A stretch of DNA of 64,000 bases from Gammaproteobacteria bacterium (GTDB lineage: Bacteria > Pseudomonadota > Gammaproteobacteria > JAKDMP01): contig JALUYA010000009.1 of the NCBI GenBank assembly GCA_027018875.1, forward strand, positions 1 to 64,000, given 5' to 3'. Shown piece by piece: positions 27,187 through 35,663 of the stretch. The notes under the pieces were generated by a model. It was not told the DNA's origin and searched no databases. It was given only the letters and a program-made list of their open reading frames with translations. Each line of letters starts with the position of its first letter. Position 1 is the first letter of the stretch. A program made the position numbers and the translations under genes.

Positions 27187-28224
27187 ATGTCCCCAACCGA
27201 GCTTGACCTTCACCGCCTCGCCGCTTACCTGGCCGCGGTAATCCCCGGCTTCAGCGGGCCACTTGCAGCCACGAAGTTTTCCGGGGGCCAGTCCAACCCG
27301 ACCTATCTGCTCGAAACCCCGGGGGCACGTTACGTCCTGCGGCGCAAGCCGGCCGGGCGCCTGTTGCCCTCGGCCCACGCGATCGAACGCGAATACCGGG
27401 TAATGCGGGCCTTGGCCCCAAGCGCCGTTCCGGTTCCGGCCATGCGCCACCTGTGTACAGATCCCGCCATCATCGGCTCCCCTTTTTTTATCATGAGCTA
27501 CATTGCGGGGCGGATTTTCTGGGATCCCATCCTACCCGGGCTTTCACGACAAGAGGTCAGTGCGGCCTACGATGCCATGAACCGGGTACTCGCCGATCTT
27601 CACGCGGTGGATTACGCCGGGCTGGGCCTGGCCGACTACGGCCGCCCGGGCAACTACTACGCACGCCAGTTTAGCCGCTGGTGCACGCAATACGAGGCCT
27701 CTTGCACCGAACCGATCCCTGCGATGGATGCGTTGATGGCCTGGCTGGAAACGCATCTGCCCGCCACCGCAGACCAAACGAGCCTGGTTCACGGTGACTA
27801 CCGGCTTGATAACCTGATCTTCCATCCCCGGGAACCCCGCATACTGGCCGTCATCGACTGGGAATTATCCACTCTGGGCCATCCCTTCGCCGATCTGGCC
27901 TACCAGTGCATGCAGTGGCGCATGCCGGTTGGGAACCGGCTGCAGGGACTCAAAGGCATCGACCGCGCCAAGCACGGCATTCCCACCGAAGCCGAATATA
28001 TCAGGCGGTACTGCGAATACCGGGGTATCGAGCCACCCGATCACTGGGATTTTTATCTCGCCTTCAGTTTTTTTCGTCTCGCCGCCATTCTGCAGGGTGT
28101 ACTCAAGCGGGCCCGGGACGGCAACGCCTCGAGCGCGCAGGCACTTGAGCTCGGGCGCCTGGCGTACCCGCTCGCCGAGGCCGGCCTCGCAGTAGCCGAG
28201 GGCAAAGCGGAGAGGGCCACATGA
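27187..28224 (+). CDS. Phosphotransferase-family (APH-like) protein, LvaA/ACAD-associated type
   Basis: The 345-residue protein has the kinase-like aminoglycoside-phosphotransferase fold: GGQSNPTYLLETPGARYVLRRKP (nucleotide loop and Lys), LVHGDYRLDNLIF (catalytic loop HGDxxxxN) and VIDWELSTLGHPFADLAY. This exact type pairs with acyl-CoA dehydrogenases, as fused domains in mammalian ACAD10/11 and as LvaA in bacterial levulinate catabolism, where it phosphorylates the 4-hydroxyl of 4-hydroxyacyl-CoA. The gene 28 nt downstream encodes such a dehydrogenase. The ORF-track start 27172 is TTG; ATG 27187 is preferred. Confidence 0.85.
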   Translation: MSPTELDLHRLAAYLAAVIPGFSGPLAATKFSGGQSNPTYLLETPGARYVLRRKPAGRLLPSAHAIEREYRVMRALAPSAVPVPAMRHLCTDPAIIGSPFFIMSYIAGRIFWDPILPGLSRQEVSAAYDAMNRVLADLHAVDYAGLGLADYGRPGNYYARQFSRWCTQYEASCTEPIPAMDALMAWLETHLPATADQTSLVHGDYRLDNLIFHPREPRILAVIDWELSTLGHPFADLAYQCMQWRMPVGNRLQGLKGIDRAKHGIPTEAEYIRRYCEYRGIEPPDHWDFYLAFSFFRLAAILQGVLKRARDGNASSAQALELGRLAYPLAEAGLAVAEGKAERAT

Positions 28225-28252
28225 TCTATCCGGATGCCAGGAGGATTTGAGC

Positions 28253-29506
28253 ATGGATTTCGCCTACAGCCCCAAGGTCGCAATGCTTCGGGAACGGCTC
28301 GAAGAGTTCATGAACCGCCTTATCGTGCCCCGGTTTGCCGAATGGCGGGATCGAGTCGCCGGAGGCGAATATCCGCCCGCATTTATCGAGGACCTCAAGG
28401 CTCAGGCGCGGGCGGCCGGCTTATGGAACCTGTTTCTTCCACCGCTTCGGCCCGACGAGCCTGGCACACGCCTGGATAATCTCGAATACGCGCCGCTGGC
28501 TGAAATTATGGGCCGGGTCGCCTGGGCCTCGGAGGTATTCAATTGCAGCGCGCCGGATACCGGTAACATGGAACTGTTGCACCGGTTTGGAACCGCGGCG
28601 CAACGCGAGCGTTGGCTAGTGCCGCTGCTCGAAGGACACATCCGTTCGGCCTTCGCCATGACCGAACCCGACGTGGCCTCCGCGGATGCGACTAACATTC
28701 AGACCACGATCCGACGTGAAGGCGGAGACTACGTTATCAATGGCCGCAAATGGTTCATCACCGGCGCGGCACATCCCCATTGTCGCCTGCTGATCGTGAT
28801 AGGCAAGACCGACCCCGAGGCCCCGAAGCACCGGCGCCAGAGCATGGTGCTGATACCGAGTGCCAATCCCGGGGTCGAAATTGTACGTAACCTTTCGATC
28901 ATGCACCAGTTCCACCCCGAGGGGCACTGCGAGATCGTCTTGCGCAATGTGCGGGTGCCGCAGGAAAATCTGCTCGGCGACGAAGGCGAGGGTTTTGCGA
29001 TGGCCCAAGCCCGGCTTGGCCCCGGGCGTATCCACCACTGCATGCGTTCGATTGGCCAGGCGGAACTGGCCCAGGCATTATTGCTCGATCGGGTGCGCGA
29101 ACGCCGCACCTTCGGCCGCTATCTGCACGAGCGTGGAGTTGTGCGCGAGTGGATCGCCCACAATCGCCTCGAAATCGACCAGGCCCGCTGGCTGGTGCTC
29201 GCCGCGGCCTGGCGCATCGACCGGGACGGTGTTCGCACGGCCCGCAAGGAGATCGCGATGATCAAGGCCGTGGTGCCGCGGATACTGACCCGGGTGGTCG
29301 ATCGCACCATGCAGGCCTTCGGGGCGATGGGAATCGGCCCGGACACGCCACTTCCGGAACTATGGGGCTGGGGCCGGGCGCTGCGCTTCGCCGACGGACC
29401 CGACGAGGTGCACCTGGATCAGGTCGCGCGGATCGAACTCGAATCCGCCCAGAGCCGGCGCGGCGAATCCGCGGCCTATCTCATCCCGCCCACCGCGCAG
29501 AACTAA
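28253..29506 (+). CDS. Acyl-CoA dehydrogenase paired with kinase-like protein (LvaC/ACAD11-like)
   Basis: From the ATG at 28253 (GGAGG upstream) the product has 417 residues. FAD and substrate motifs are visible: AFAMTEPDVASADATNIQTTI, YVINGRKWFITGA, SMVLIPSANPGVEIVRNLSIMHQFHPEGHCEIVLRNVRVP, and the C-terminal QAFGAMGIGPDTPLPELW. This subfamily accompanies APH-like kinases. In the levulinate pathway the dehydrogenase partner eliminates phosphate from 4-phosphoacyl-CoA to give the enoyl-CoA. Substrate range here is unknown. Confidence 0.9.
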   Translation: MDFAYSPKVAMLRERLEEFMNRLIVPRFAEWRDRVAGGEYPPAFIEDLKAQARAAGLWNLFLPPLRPDEPGTRLDNLEYAPLAEIMGRVAWASEVFNCSAPDTGNMELLHRFGTAAQRERWLVPLLEGHIRSAFAMTEPDVASADATNIQTTIRREGGDYVINGRKWFITGAAHPHCRLLIVIGKTDPEAPKHRRQSMVLIPSANPGVEIVRNLSIMHQFHPEGHCEIVLRNVRVPQENLLGDEGEGFAMAQARLGPGRIHHCMRSIGQAELAQALLLDRVRERRTFGRYLHERGVVREWIAHNRLEIDQARWLVLAAAWRIDRDGVRTARKEIAMIKAVVPRILTRVVDRTMQAFGAMGIGPDTPLPELWGWGRALRFADGPDEVHLDQVARIELESAQSRRGESAAYLIPPTAQN

Positions 29507-29524
29507 GGTCAAATGGAGCATGCC

Positions 29525-30301
29525 ATGATTCCCAATCCCACAACCCTGTTTTCGCTCAGCGGCAAAACGGCCCTGGTAACCGGAGGAGGCGGCGGCCTCG
29601 GCCTCGTCTGTGCCCATACGCTTGCCGCCGCCGGCGCCCGGGTAGCCATCGCCGGGCGCGATATACACAAGCTCGAACGCGCCGCCGCCGAGCTGGTCGA
29701 GGCAAACGCCCAGGTTTTCTCCGCGTCCATGGATGTCACCGACCGCGTTGGCGTGGAGGCGGCCCTCGAGCGCATCGAGCACGAATTTGCTCCACTGGAC
29801 ATTCTCGTCAACAATGCCGGTATCGCCGCTCCCCGGCCGGTGCTGGAAATGAGCGAGCAGGAGTGGTCCGGGGTGATCGGGACCGACCTCACCGGCGTAT
29901 GGCGGGTCGCCCAGGTGGTGGCGCGGCGCATGGTGAAGCGCCGCGCCGGGGCCATCATCAACATGGCTTCCGTGCTAGGTCTGGCCGTGCAGCCCACCCA
30001 GGCCAACTACGCAAGCGCCAAGGCGGGGGTGATCCAGCTCACACGGGCGCTGGCCCGAGAACTGTGGCGCGAGGGTGTCCGCGTCAATGCTATTGCGCCG
30101 GGATACTTCCCGACCGACATGAATCGCGGGTTTCTCGAGAGCCCGCGGGGCAACGCCTATATTGCCCGGCTGTTTCCCGGACGGACCGGGCAACCCAAAG
30201 AACTGGCCGGGGCATTGCTGCTGCTTGCCAGCGATGCGGGAAGCTACATCACCGGCGTCACCTTGCCAGTGGACGGCGGTATTCTGCTCGCCGCACCTTA
30301 A
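29525..30301 (+). CDS. Short-chain dehydrogenase/reductase (FabG-like)
   Basis: The 258-residue protein has the SDR nucleotide-binding loop TGGGGGLGLV, the NNAG motif (ILVNNAGIA) and the catalytic YASAKAG with upstream Ser (MASVLG). It would oxidise a hydroxyacyl-CoA or reduce the keto form with NAD(P)(H). The ATG at 29525 has GGAG six bases upstream; the ORF track uses the ATG at 29513. It follows the acyl-CoA dehydrogenase by 18 nt, so kinase-like, dehydrogenase and SDR genes form one operon. Confidence 0.88.
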   Translation: MIPNPTTLFSLSGKTALVTGGGGGLGLVCAHTLAAAGARVAIAGRDIHKLERAAAELVEANAQVFSASMDVTDRVGVEAALERIEHEFAPLDILVNNAGIAAPRPVLEMSEQEWSGVIGTDLTGVWRVAQVVARRMVKRRAGAIINMASVLGLAVQPTQANYASAKAGVIQLTRALARELWREGVRVNAIAPGYFPTDMNRGFLESPRGNAYIARLFPGRTGQPKELAGALLLLASDAGSYITGVTLPVDGGILLAAP

Positions 30302-30343
30302 CGGCAAAGCGCATAATCCCCCCGTTAGCCTGGAGCTTTTGCC

Positions 30344-30628
30344 ATGATGGATATCGTCGGTTATTCTGCCGGTGCCCTGACTACAATCGCCTTCCTGCCC
30401 CAGGTCATCAAGGCCTGGCGGACACGCCGAACCGCGGATCTTTCCTTGAGCATGTATCTAACCTTCAGTGTCGGCGTTGCCCTATGGTTGGTCTATGGCA
30501 TATTGCTCGTCTCGGTACCGATTATCGTGGCCAACATCTTGACCCTGTTGCTCACGGGCTCGATACTTGTGATGCAGTTTCACGGGGCTTGGCAACGCCG
30601 GCGAACCGAGCCCCGCCCACCCGCTTGA
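30344..30628 (+). CDS. SemiSWEET PQ-loop membrane transporter
   Basis: The 94-residue protein contains one triple-helix bundle: YSAGALTTIAFLPQVIKAWRTRRTADLSLSMYLTFSVGVALWLVYGILL then VPIIVANILTLLLTGSILVMQF. The PQ dipeptide in the first helix and the overall length define SemiSWEET, which dimerises to form a sugar uniporter in the inner membrane. It may be the last gene of the preceding cluster (42 nt gap), but no functional tie is clear. Confidence 0.9.
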   Translation: MMDIVGYSAGALTTIAFLPQVIKAWRTRRTADLSLSMYLTFSVGVALWLVYGILLVSVPIIVANILTLLLTGSILVMQFHGAWQRRRTEPRPPA

Positions 30629-30756
30629 AACTGCGGACGAAGCGCCCTGCAAACCGGAGAAACCTATCGATACGGAGACTGACCTTTGCGTCGGACTTGC
30701 CCCGATCATCCTGCGGATCTCTCCGGTCCGTGGCCACGCGATTGGCCCCAACCGAA

Positions 30757-31026
30757 TTAAGCGTATCCCGGTTTCAGCGATTCGACCTTATCGATATATT
30801 GTTGCATGGCCTCTTCCTTACCGGTTCCCTCGAGTTTCTTCCAGGCTTCATATTTGGCCCGGGCGACGAAATCGAAGAACCCCGGGCTCTCGCCGGGCAC
30901 ATCGCCTTCGGTCGCCTGTTTATAGAGTGCATATAGTTCCAGCAGATCATCATCCGCAGGGCGACTGGAAAATGTTTTAACCTCCGCTGCCGCCTGCTCG
31001 AATTTTTCAATGAGCGGGTTCATCAT
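30757..31026 (-). CDS. Acyl-CoA-binding protein (ACBP)
   Basis: The 89-residue product matches ACBP end to end: FEQAAAEVKTFSSRPADDDLLELYALYKQATEGDVPGESPGFFDFVARAKYEAWKKLEGTGKEEAMQQYIDKVESL. The conserved YxLYKQA.GD, K.KWEAW-like and tyrosine residues that bind the CoA head are present. It buffers long-chain acyl-CoA esters in the cytoplasm, and fits near an acyl-CoA-catabolising cluster though on the other strand. ACBP is patchily distributed in bacteria. Start is ATG 31026 or 31023, with AAGGA upstream. Confidence 0.95.
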   Translation of the reverse strand: MMNPLIEKFEQAAAEVKTFSSRPADDDLLELYALYKQATEGDVPGESPGFFDFVARAKYEAWKKLEGTGKEEAMQQYIDKVESLKPGYA

Positions 31027-31482
31027 CCGGTTCCTTTGTACGCAGAATTCAAGCTTAACAGGCTTGGCATATAAAAAACATCATCCCATGCATTTTCCGC
31101 CTCCGGAACGGACTCTATCGGTTTTTACAGGGGGCAAGATGGAGCCGCATCCCCCCTTGGGTTAGGGGACTTTTCCCGGCATCAAGAAAGATAACGGCGG
31201 ATTGCCGCAAATAGCAATCAGAATGGACTTCAGCCACGCAAGCCCGGGGGAATGCTAAGATTGGAAGGATATTGTGCGGATCGGAGGCCATGAGCACGGC
31301 ACGGAAATGGTGTCGAAGTGGGTCGGCTGCAAAACGCACTCGATTGAATCGATCCGTGTACGCCTGCTTTAATGCCTACAGGATGCGCATGGTTGCTCGC
31401 CGGCACAGGGATGATGACGGCACATAGGATCACCGGTGTACCGCAGGAGGCGTATCGCCGGCATAGAAAAGGAGATTCCAGC
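31027..31482 (+). other. Intergenic region between ACBP and S10 peptidase genes
   Basis: About 450 bases with divergent genes on either side. It must carry both promoters, but I find no clear -35/-10 pair. An AT-rich stretch at 31070-31085 (catataaaaaacatc) is the best candidate region for the ACBP promoter. No RNA gene or small ORF is evident. Confidence 0.5.
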
Positions 31483-33033
31483 ATGAAGAGACCAGTAAGT
31501 TTCGCTGCCGTGGTCCTGGCTGCGGCATTTATGCTTCCGGCTTTTGCCGCCGGTGCCAAACCCAAGACCAGCCCTAGCGCCACCCAGACCAAGCCCCAGC
31601 AGAGTGTAACTTATAGTTCGGTGACAATAGGGGGAAAACGCATTGCATACAAGGCGGTTGCGGGCACCCTGATACTAAAAAACAAGAAGCATAAACCTGC
31701 CGCGAGTATATTTTATGTGGCCTACTTCAAACGGGGAGTAAAGAATTACGCTACCCGCCCGATTACGTTTTTCTACAATGGCGGCCCCGGCTCTTCCAGC
31801 GTGTGGTTGCACATGGGAGCTTTCGGGCCGCAGCGGATCGTAACTACGCCGGCGCCGAATCATACCCCGGCCGCTCCCTACCGCCTGGTGAATAATGATT
31901 ATAGTTTGCTGAACGTGACCGATGAGGTCTTCATCGACGCCCCGGCTACCGGTTACAGCCGCATACTCCCCGATGGAAAAGCAAAGAATTTCTTTGGTAT
32001 CGACCAGGATGGGCGGGCATTTTCCAACTTTATCGTGCAATTCCTGTCACGCTACAATCGGTGGAATTCGCCGAAATACCTCTTTGGCGAAAGCTACGGT
32101 ACAACCCGCAATTCGGTTCTGTCCTGGGATCTGGAAAACAACAAAAATGTTTCTCTTAACGGGGTAATCATGCTGTCGACGATCATGAGCTTTGATACCA
32201 GTATCGATGCTCCGGGAATGAACCCCGGCATTAACCTGCCCTATGAATTAGCCCTGCCAACTTATGCCGCCACCTCCTGGTATCATCATCGCCTGCCGAA
32301 TGAGACCCAGAAAATGGCACTCAAAACCTTGTTGCGCACGGTAGAAGAATTCGCGATGAACTCCTATGCCCATGCCCTGAATGCCGGCAATACCATCTCT
32401 TCCGCCGAGAAAAACACGATGGCTGCGAAACTGCATTTATACACAGGCCTGTCGACGAGCTACCTGCTGCGCGCCGATTTGCGCGTGAGTGGGCCGGAAT
32501 ACGAGCATGAGTTGCTGAACAACAACGGCGAGACCACCGGCCGACTGGATACGCGTTTTATCGGGCCGAGCATGAACCCGCTTGCACGTGAGGCCTACTA
32601 CGACCCTCAATCCTCTTCGATCAGCCAGGCTTATGTTGCGGGGTTCAACTGGTACACCCGAAACGTACTCAAATTCGGCAAAGGCCAGTATTACCGCCCG
32701 GTGTATTACGGCCACATGCAATGGAGCTTCAAAAATAGGCCGCCGTTTTCCGGTCGGCAGGTGACGCCCAATGTGATGCTTAACCTGGCCGCGGCGATGA
32801 AGTACAACCCGGGCCTTAAGGTAATGGTCAACGGGGGATATTTCGATCTCGCCACCCCGTTTTATGCGGCCTGGTACCAGTTCGAGCAACTGCCGATTAC
32901 CAAGCGGCTCGAGAAGAATATCTCCTTTTACTGGTATGCATCGGGCCACATGGTCTATGTCCATGTGCCTGCGCTTAAAAAGCTACATGCGAATGTTACC
33001 CGCTTCATCGAGCAAACCGATCACGCACACTGA
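31483..33033 (+). CDS. Secreted serine carboxypeptidase (peptidase family S10)
   Basis: The start at 31483 follows AGGAG and gives 516 residues with a signal peptide (MKRPVSFAAVVLAAAFMLPAFAAGA). S10 landmarks are FYNGGPGSSSVWLHMGAFGP (oxyanion hole), DEVFIDAPATGYSR, the nucleophile in FGESYGTTRN, the Asp in VNGGYFDLATPFYA and the His in YASGHMVYVH. It releases C-terminal residues from peptides, usually at acid pH, in the periplasm or outside the cell. A strong terminator follows the stop. S10 enzymes are less common in bacteria than in eukaryotes. Confidence 0.93.
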   Translation: MKRPVSFAAVVLAAAFMLPAFAAGAKPKTSPSATQTKPQQSVTYSSVTIGGKRIAYKAVAGTLILKNKKHKPAASIFYVAYFKRGVKNYATRPITFFYNGGPGSSSVWLHMGAFGPQRIVTTPAPNHTPAAPYRLVNNDYSLLNVTDEVFIDAPATGYSRILPDGKAKNFFGIDQDGRAFSNFIVQFLSRYNRWNSPKYLFGESYGTTRNSVLSWDLENNKNVSLNGVIMLSTIMSFDTSIDAPGMNPGINLPYELALPTYAATSWYHHRLPNETQKMALKTLLRTVEEFAMNSYAHALNAGNTISSAEKNTMAAKLHLYTGLSTSYLLRADLRVSGPEYEHELLNNNGETTGRLDTRFIGPSMNPLAREAYYDPQSSSISQAYVAGFNWYTRNVLKFGKGQYYRPVYYGHMQWSFKNRPPFSGRQVTPNVMLNLAAAMKYNPGLKVMVNGGYFDLATPFYAAWYQFEQLPITKRLEKNISFYWYASGHMVYVHVPALKKLHANVTRFIEQTDHAH

Positions 33034-33056
33034 ATAGTGCGAGTACTCCGATAGTC

Positions 33057-33084
33057 AATAAAGGGGCCTTCGGGCCCCTTTATT
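33057..33084 (+). terminator. Intrinsic terminator, bidirectional
   Basis: AATAAAGGGGCC, a TTCG tetraloop and GGCCCCTTTATT form a perfect 12-bp stem 24 nt past the S10 peptidase stop. The A/T ends of the stem provide T-rich tails on both strands, so it can also stop transcripts of the Cys-rich protein gene coming from the right. Confidence 0.9.
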
Positions 33085-33159
33085 GCGTCGGGCAGGGGCC
33101 ATGTAACCATGTAAACGGGATGCGACCTCTCGCAGTAGCGCCTCGCGCCGGATGGGGTT

Positions 33160-33537
33160 TTAATGGGGCGGGGTTTCTCGCAAGGCCATAACCTTGCGAA
33201 CGCGGGCACGAAATGTTGCCAGGTCTGCCAGCAATTGCTCGTCCCTGGGGCGGGGAAACCAGTAGGGGCAGAAACACAGATCCCGCCAGCTCTTCGGCGC
33301 GGGTTCGTGCGACCAACTGTATCGCCAACGGCAGGCGAACCGGGCTTCGCCATTTGCGCGTAATAACACCAGGTACAAACAGGAGCGGGGATGGCTCAGG
33401 GCTTCCGGGATCGGGCATTGGCGGCAGGCGGTGAGATCGACTCGCTCCGATTCCCCCGCCGCGCACGCGGCGGCGCCATCGTCTCGAATCGGGCCGCGAT
33501 AGGGGCAGGCGGGCCAGTCTTCGGTTCCGGTGCTCAT
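33160..33537 (-). CDS. Cysteine-rich cytoplasmic protein of unknown function
   Basis: The 125-residue product has eight cysteines in spaced groups: C11, C25, CRQC (38-41), C53, and a later FACRWRY and LCFCPYWFPRP. The pattern suggests a structural zinc site or an iron-sulfur cluster. There is no signal peptide. I do not recognise a family. It is downstream of tag on the same strand (about 110 nt gap) and ends before the bidirectional terminator. Confidence 0.65.
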   Translation of the reverse strand: MSTGTEDWPACPYRGPIRDDGAAACAAGESERVDLTACRQCPIPEALSHPRSCLYLVLLRANGEARFACRWRYSWSHEPAPKSWRDLCFCPYWFPRPRDEQLLADLATFRARVRKVMALRETPPH

Positions 33538-33648
33538 GCCTGCTCATCCCCGGGGTGAGCGGGTCCGGGAGTCATGGATGCGATGGGGAATCGGGATATG
33601 GTAGTCACCATCCCGGCAATCTCCCGGGGGTGCAAGCCGCAGCCACGC

Positions 33649-34227
33649 TTAGCATTCGGCACGAAATCGCCGCCGGGCAAGCTCGATCGACGCCCGCAGG
33701 GGGCATCCCCGAAGATGATCGTTGACCACCCCGGCAGCCTGCATGGTTGCATAGGCTGTCGTCGGCCCTACGAAGTGAAATCCAAGCCGTCGCAGCGTGA
33801 CGGCCAGGGCCTCGGATTCGGGGGTTTTCGCGGGCCAGTCGGCGACCGATAGCGGCGCCGGTACGTGCGCCGGCGCAAACGACCACACTACCTCGACGAG
33901 CGAGCCACCGGTGGCGATCAATCGGGCAAGTGCTTGTGCATTGCCGATTACCGCCTCGATTTTGGCACGATTGCGTATGATTCGGGCATCCCTCATCAAC
34001 CGCTGAATTTCCCGCTCGCCATACCCGGCCACCCGTCCAGGATCGAAATCTGCGAAGGCCACCCGCAAGGCCTCGCGCTTGTAGAGTACCGTACGCCAGG
34101 AAAGTCCGGCCTGAAAGGCTTCGAGGCACAAGCGCTCGTACATGCCGCGCTCATCAGTAACCGGGCACCCCCACTCCTCGTCGTGATAGCGAAGCATCAG
34201 CGGATCACCGGAGCCGAAACAGCGCAT
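33649..34227 (-). CDS. tag: DNA-3-methyladenine glycosylase I
   Basis: Tag excises 3-methyladenine from alkylated DNA. The 192-residue protein carries the family blocks MRCFGSGDPLMLRYHDEEWGCPVTDERGMYERLCLEAFQAGLSWRTVLYKRE, DARIIRNRAKIEAVIGNA and FVGPTTAYATMQAAGVVNDHLRGC. The zinc ligands Cys3, His15 and the C-terminal His and Cys are all present. Its ATG overlaps the TAA of the upstream diguanylate cyclase gene (TAATG), so translation is coupled. Confidence 0.95.
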   Translation of the reverse strand: MRCFGSGDPLMLRYHDEEWGCPVTDERGMYERLCLEAFQAGLSWRTVLYKREALRVAFADFDPGRVAGYGEREIQRLMRDARIIRNRAKIEAVIGNAQALARLIATGGSLVEVVWSFAPAHVPAPLSVADWPAKTPESEALAVTLRRLGFHFVGPTTAYATMQAAGVVNDHLRGCPLRASIELARRRFRAEC

Positions 34228-35432
34228 TAAACGCCTGTTTCCCGGGGATTCTCCATCCCTTTCCCACCACCCGGCACGCTTTTTGGATCATCGGCCAGGA
34301 CATAACAATTTCTCCCCTTGCGCTTGGCCCGGTAGAGCGCGGCATCGGCACGGCGCAGAAGTTGATCCACCGACTCGCCCGGGCGATAACAGGCAAGACC
34401 CGCAGAAACCGCCAAGGGAATCGGACCATGTGAGGTCGGGATCGGGGAGCCGCTCACGGCCCGCAGGATGCGCTCGGCTACCCTGGCACCCCCCTGGATC
34501 CTCGTATTCCCGAGGAGCAGTAAAAATTCCTCCCCGCCCCAACGGCTGCAATCCCCACTGGGGCTGTCCACCCCCAGCCGATCAATACAACGGATTTCGG
34601 CGCTTACCCGGCAAACGAATTGCTGCAGCACCTCATCCCCCACGGCGTGCCCGTAGGTATCGTTGATCCGCTTGAAATGATCGAGGTCAAGCATTACCAC
34701 GACAAACGGGGATCGTGCTCGTTCGGCCCGATCGCGCTCCTCGTAAAGCAGCTCGTCCATGCGCCGGCGGTTGTAAAGACCGGTGAGCCCGTCATGGGTG
34801 GCCACTTCCCGGAGGCGCTTCGTCGTCTCGCGAAGCTCCCGGTTGCGCTCCGCGATCCGGACACGTAGGCTGCTCACATAGGCCGCAAAAAATGTGACCC
34901 AGGCCACCAATATGCCATACATGGCAATCCGAGCTACCGAGTCATGAACCGTAAGGCCCACCTCGTGAGAGTGCAGAAAAAAGGCCGCGGAATAGCCTCC
35001 GTAACCGAGAACGGCAATCGGCACCAGTTCCCGCAGGCCAAGCTTTAAGCTCCCGAACAAGAGCGTGATGATAAGCCCCAAGAGGAAAAAATCCTGGCTT
35101 AGCAGAGTTTGCGCAAACCACAACAGTCCCAGCAGAAACGCGATCGCAACCGAGATATGTATCCCGGTGAAACTGGGATCGCGCAGCCGCAAATTAAGCC
35201 CACTGAGAATCCAAACCACAAAACCAAGATTGACCGCCAGCACACCGAATGCTATGCCCACAAAGATGGGAGGAGCCAGCACCAGGGCCCCAGTCGAACG
35301 AAAATAGGCCGCAATGCCCAGGTACATGAGCCAACCGAAACTTGCCAGCAACAGGCGCCGCAATCGCAGCCGCTGCGCGGCGGCAATGCGCCGCGCATCC
35401 GGTTTCGTTGCCACTGCCGCTTGCAAATTCAC
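34227..35432 (-). CDS. Membrane-bound diguanylate cyclase (GGDEF domain)
   Basis: The 401-residue protein has five or six hydrophobic spans in the first 200 residues and a C-terminal GGDEF domain. That domain shows DGLTGLYNRRRMDELL, DLDHFKRINDTYGHAVGDEVL, the active-site RWGGEEFLLLL and RADAALYRAKRKGRN. It would make cyclic di-GMP in response to a membrane signal. The inhibitory RxxD I-site expected just before GGEEF is absent (SPSGDCSRWGGEEF), so product feedback may be missing. It is translationally coupled to tag. Confidence 0.93.
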   Translation of the reverse strand: MNLQAAVATKPDARRIAAAQRLRLRRLLLASFGWLMYLGIAAYFRSTGALVLAPPIFVGIAFGVLAVNLGFVVWILSGLNLRLRDPSFTGIHISVAIAFLLGLLWFAQTLLSQDFFLLGLIITLLFGSLKLGLRELVPIAVLGYGGYSAAFFLHSHEVGLTVHDSVARIAMYGILVAWVTFFAAYVSSLRVRIAERNRELRETTKRLREVATHDGLTGLYNRRRMDELLYEERDRAERARSPFVVVMLDLDHFKRINDTYGHAVGDEVLQQFVCRVSAEIRCIDRLGVDSPSGDCSRWGGEEFLLLLGNTRIQGGARVAERILRAVSGSPIPTSHGPIPLAVSAGLACYRPGESVDQLLRRADAALYRAKRKGRNCYVLADDPKSVPGGGKGMENPRETGV

Positions 35433-35663
35433 GCCTGGTCTCCAATCATTCTGGAATCAGTTTAGCCAATTCTTTGACGTTGCCGCTTTCGATCTCTCCT
35501 TTGCGCTCCGGTGCAGCCCCGCTACACGCAAAACCCCGCGGCGGGAGCCCCATTGTGATTGCTCCGCTTTTTTACTTCCCCGGTTACAGACTCTCGTTCA
35601 ATGGCTGCAGAAATAGGTAATAACGACAACCCAGATCCAAGTACACTCTGTAAAATCAGGTGG

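Noticed and set aside
35510-35580. Possible cyclic di-GMP (GEMM) riboswitch because of a cacgcaaaacc string
   Set aside because: The paired helices and the second conserved segment of the GEMM consensus could not be found.
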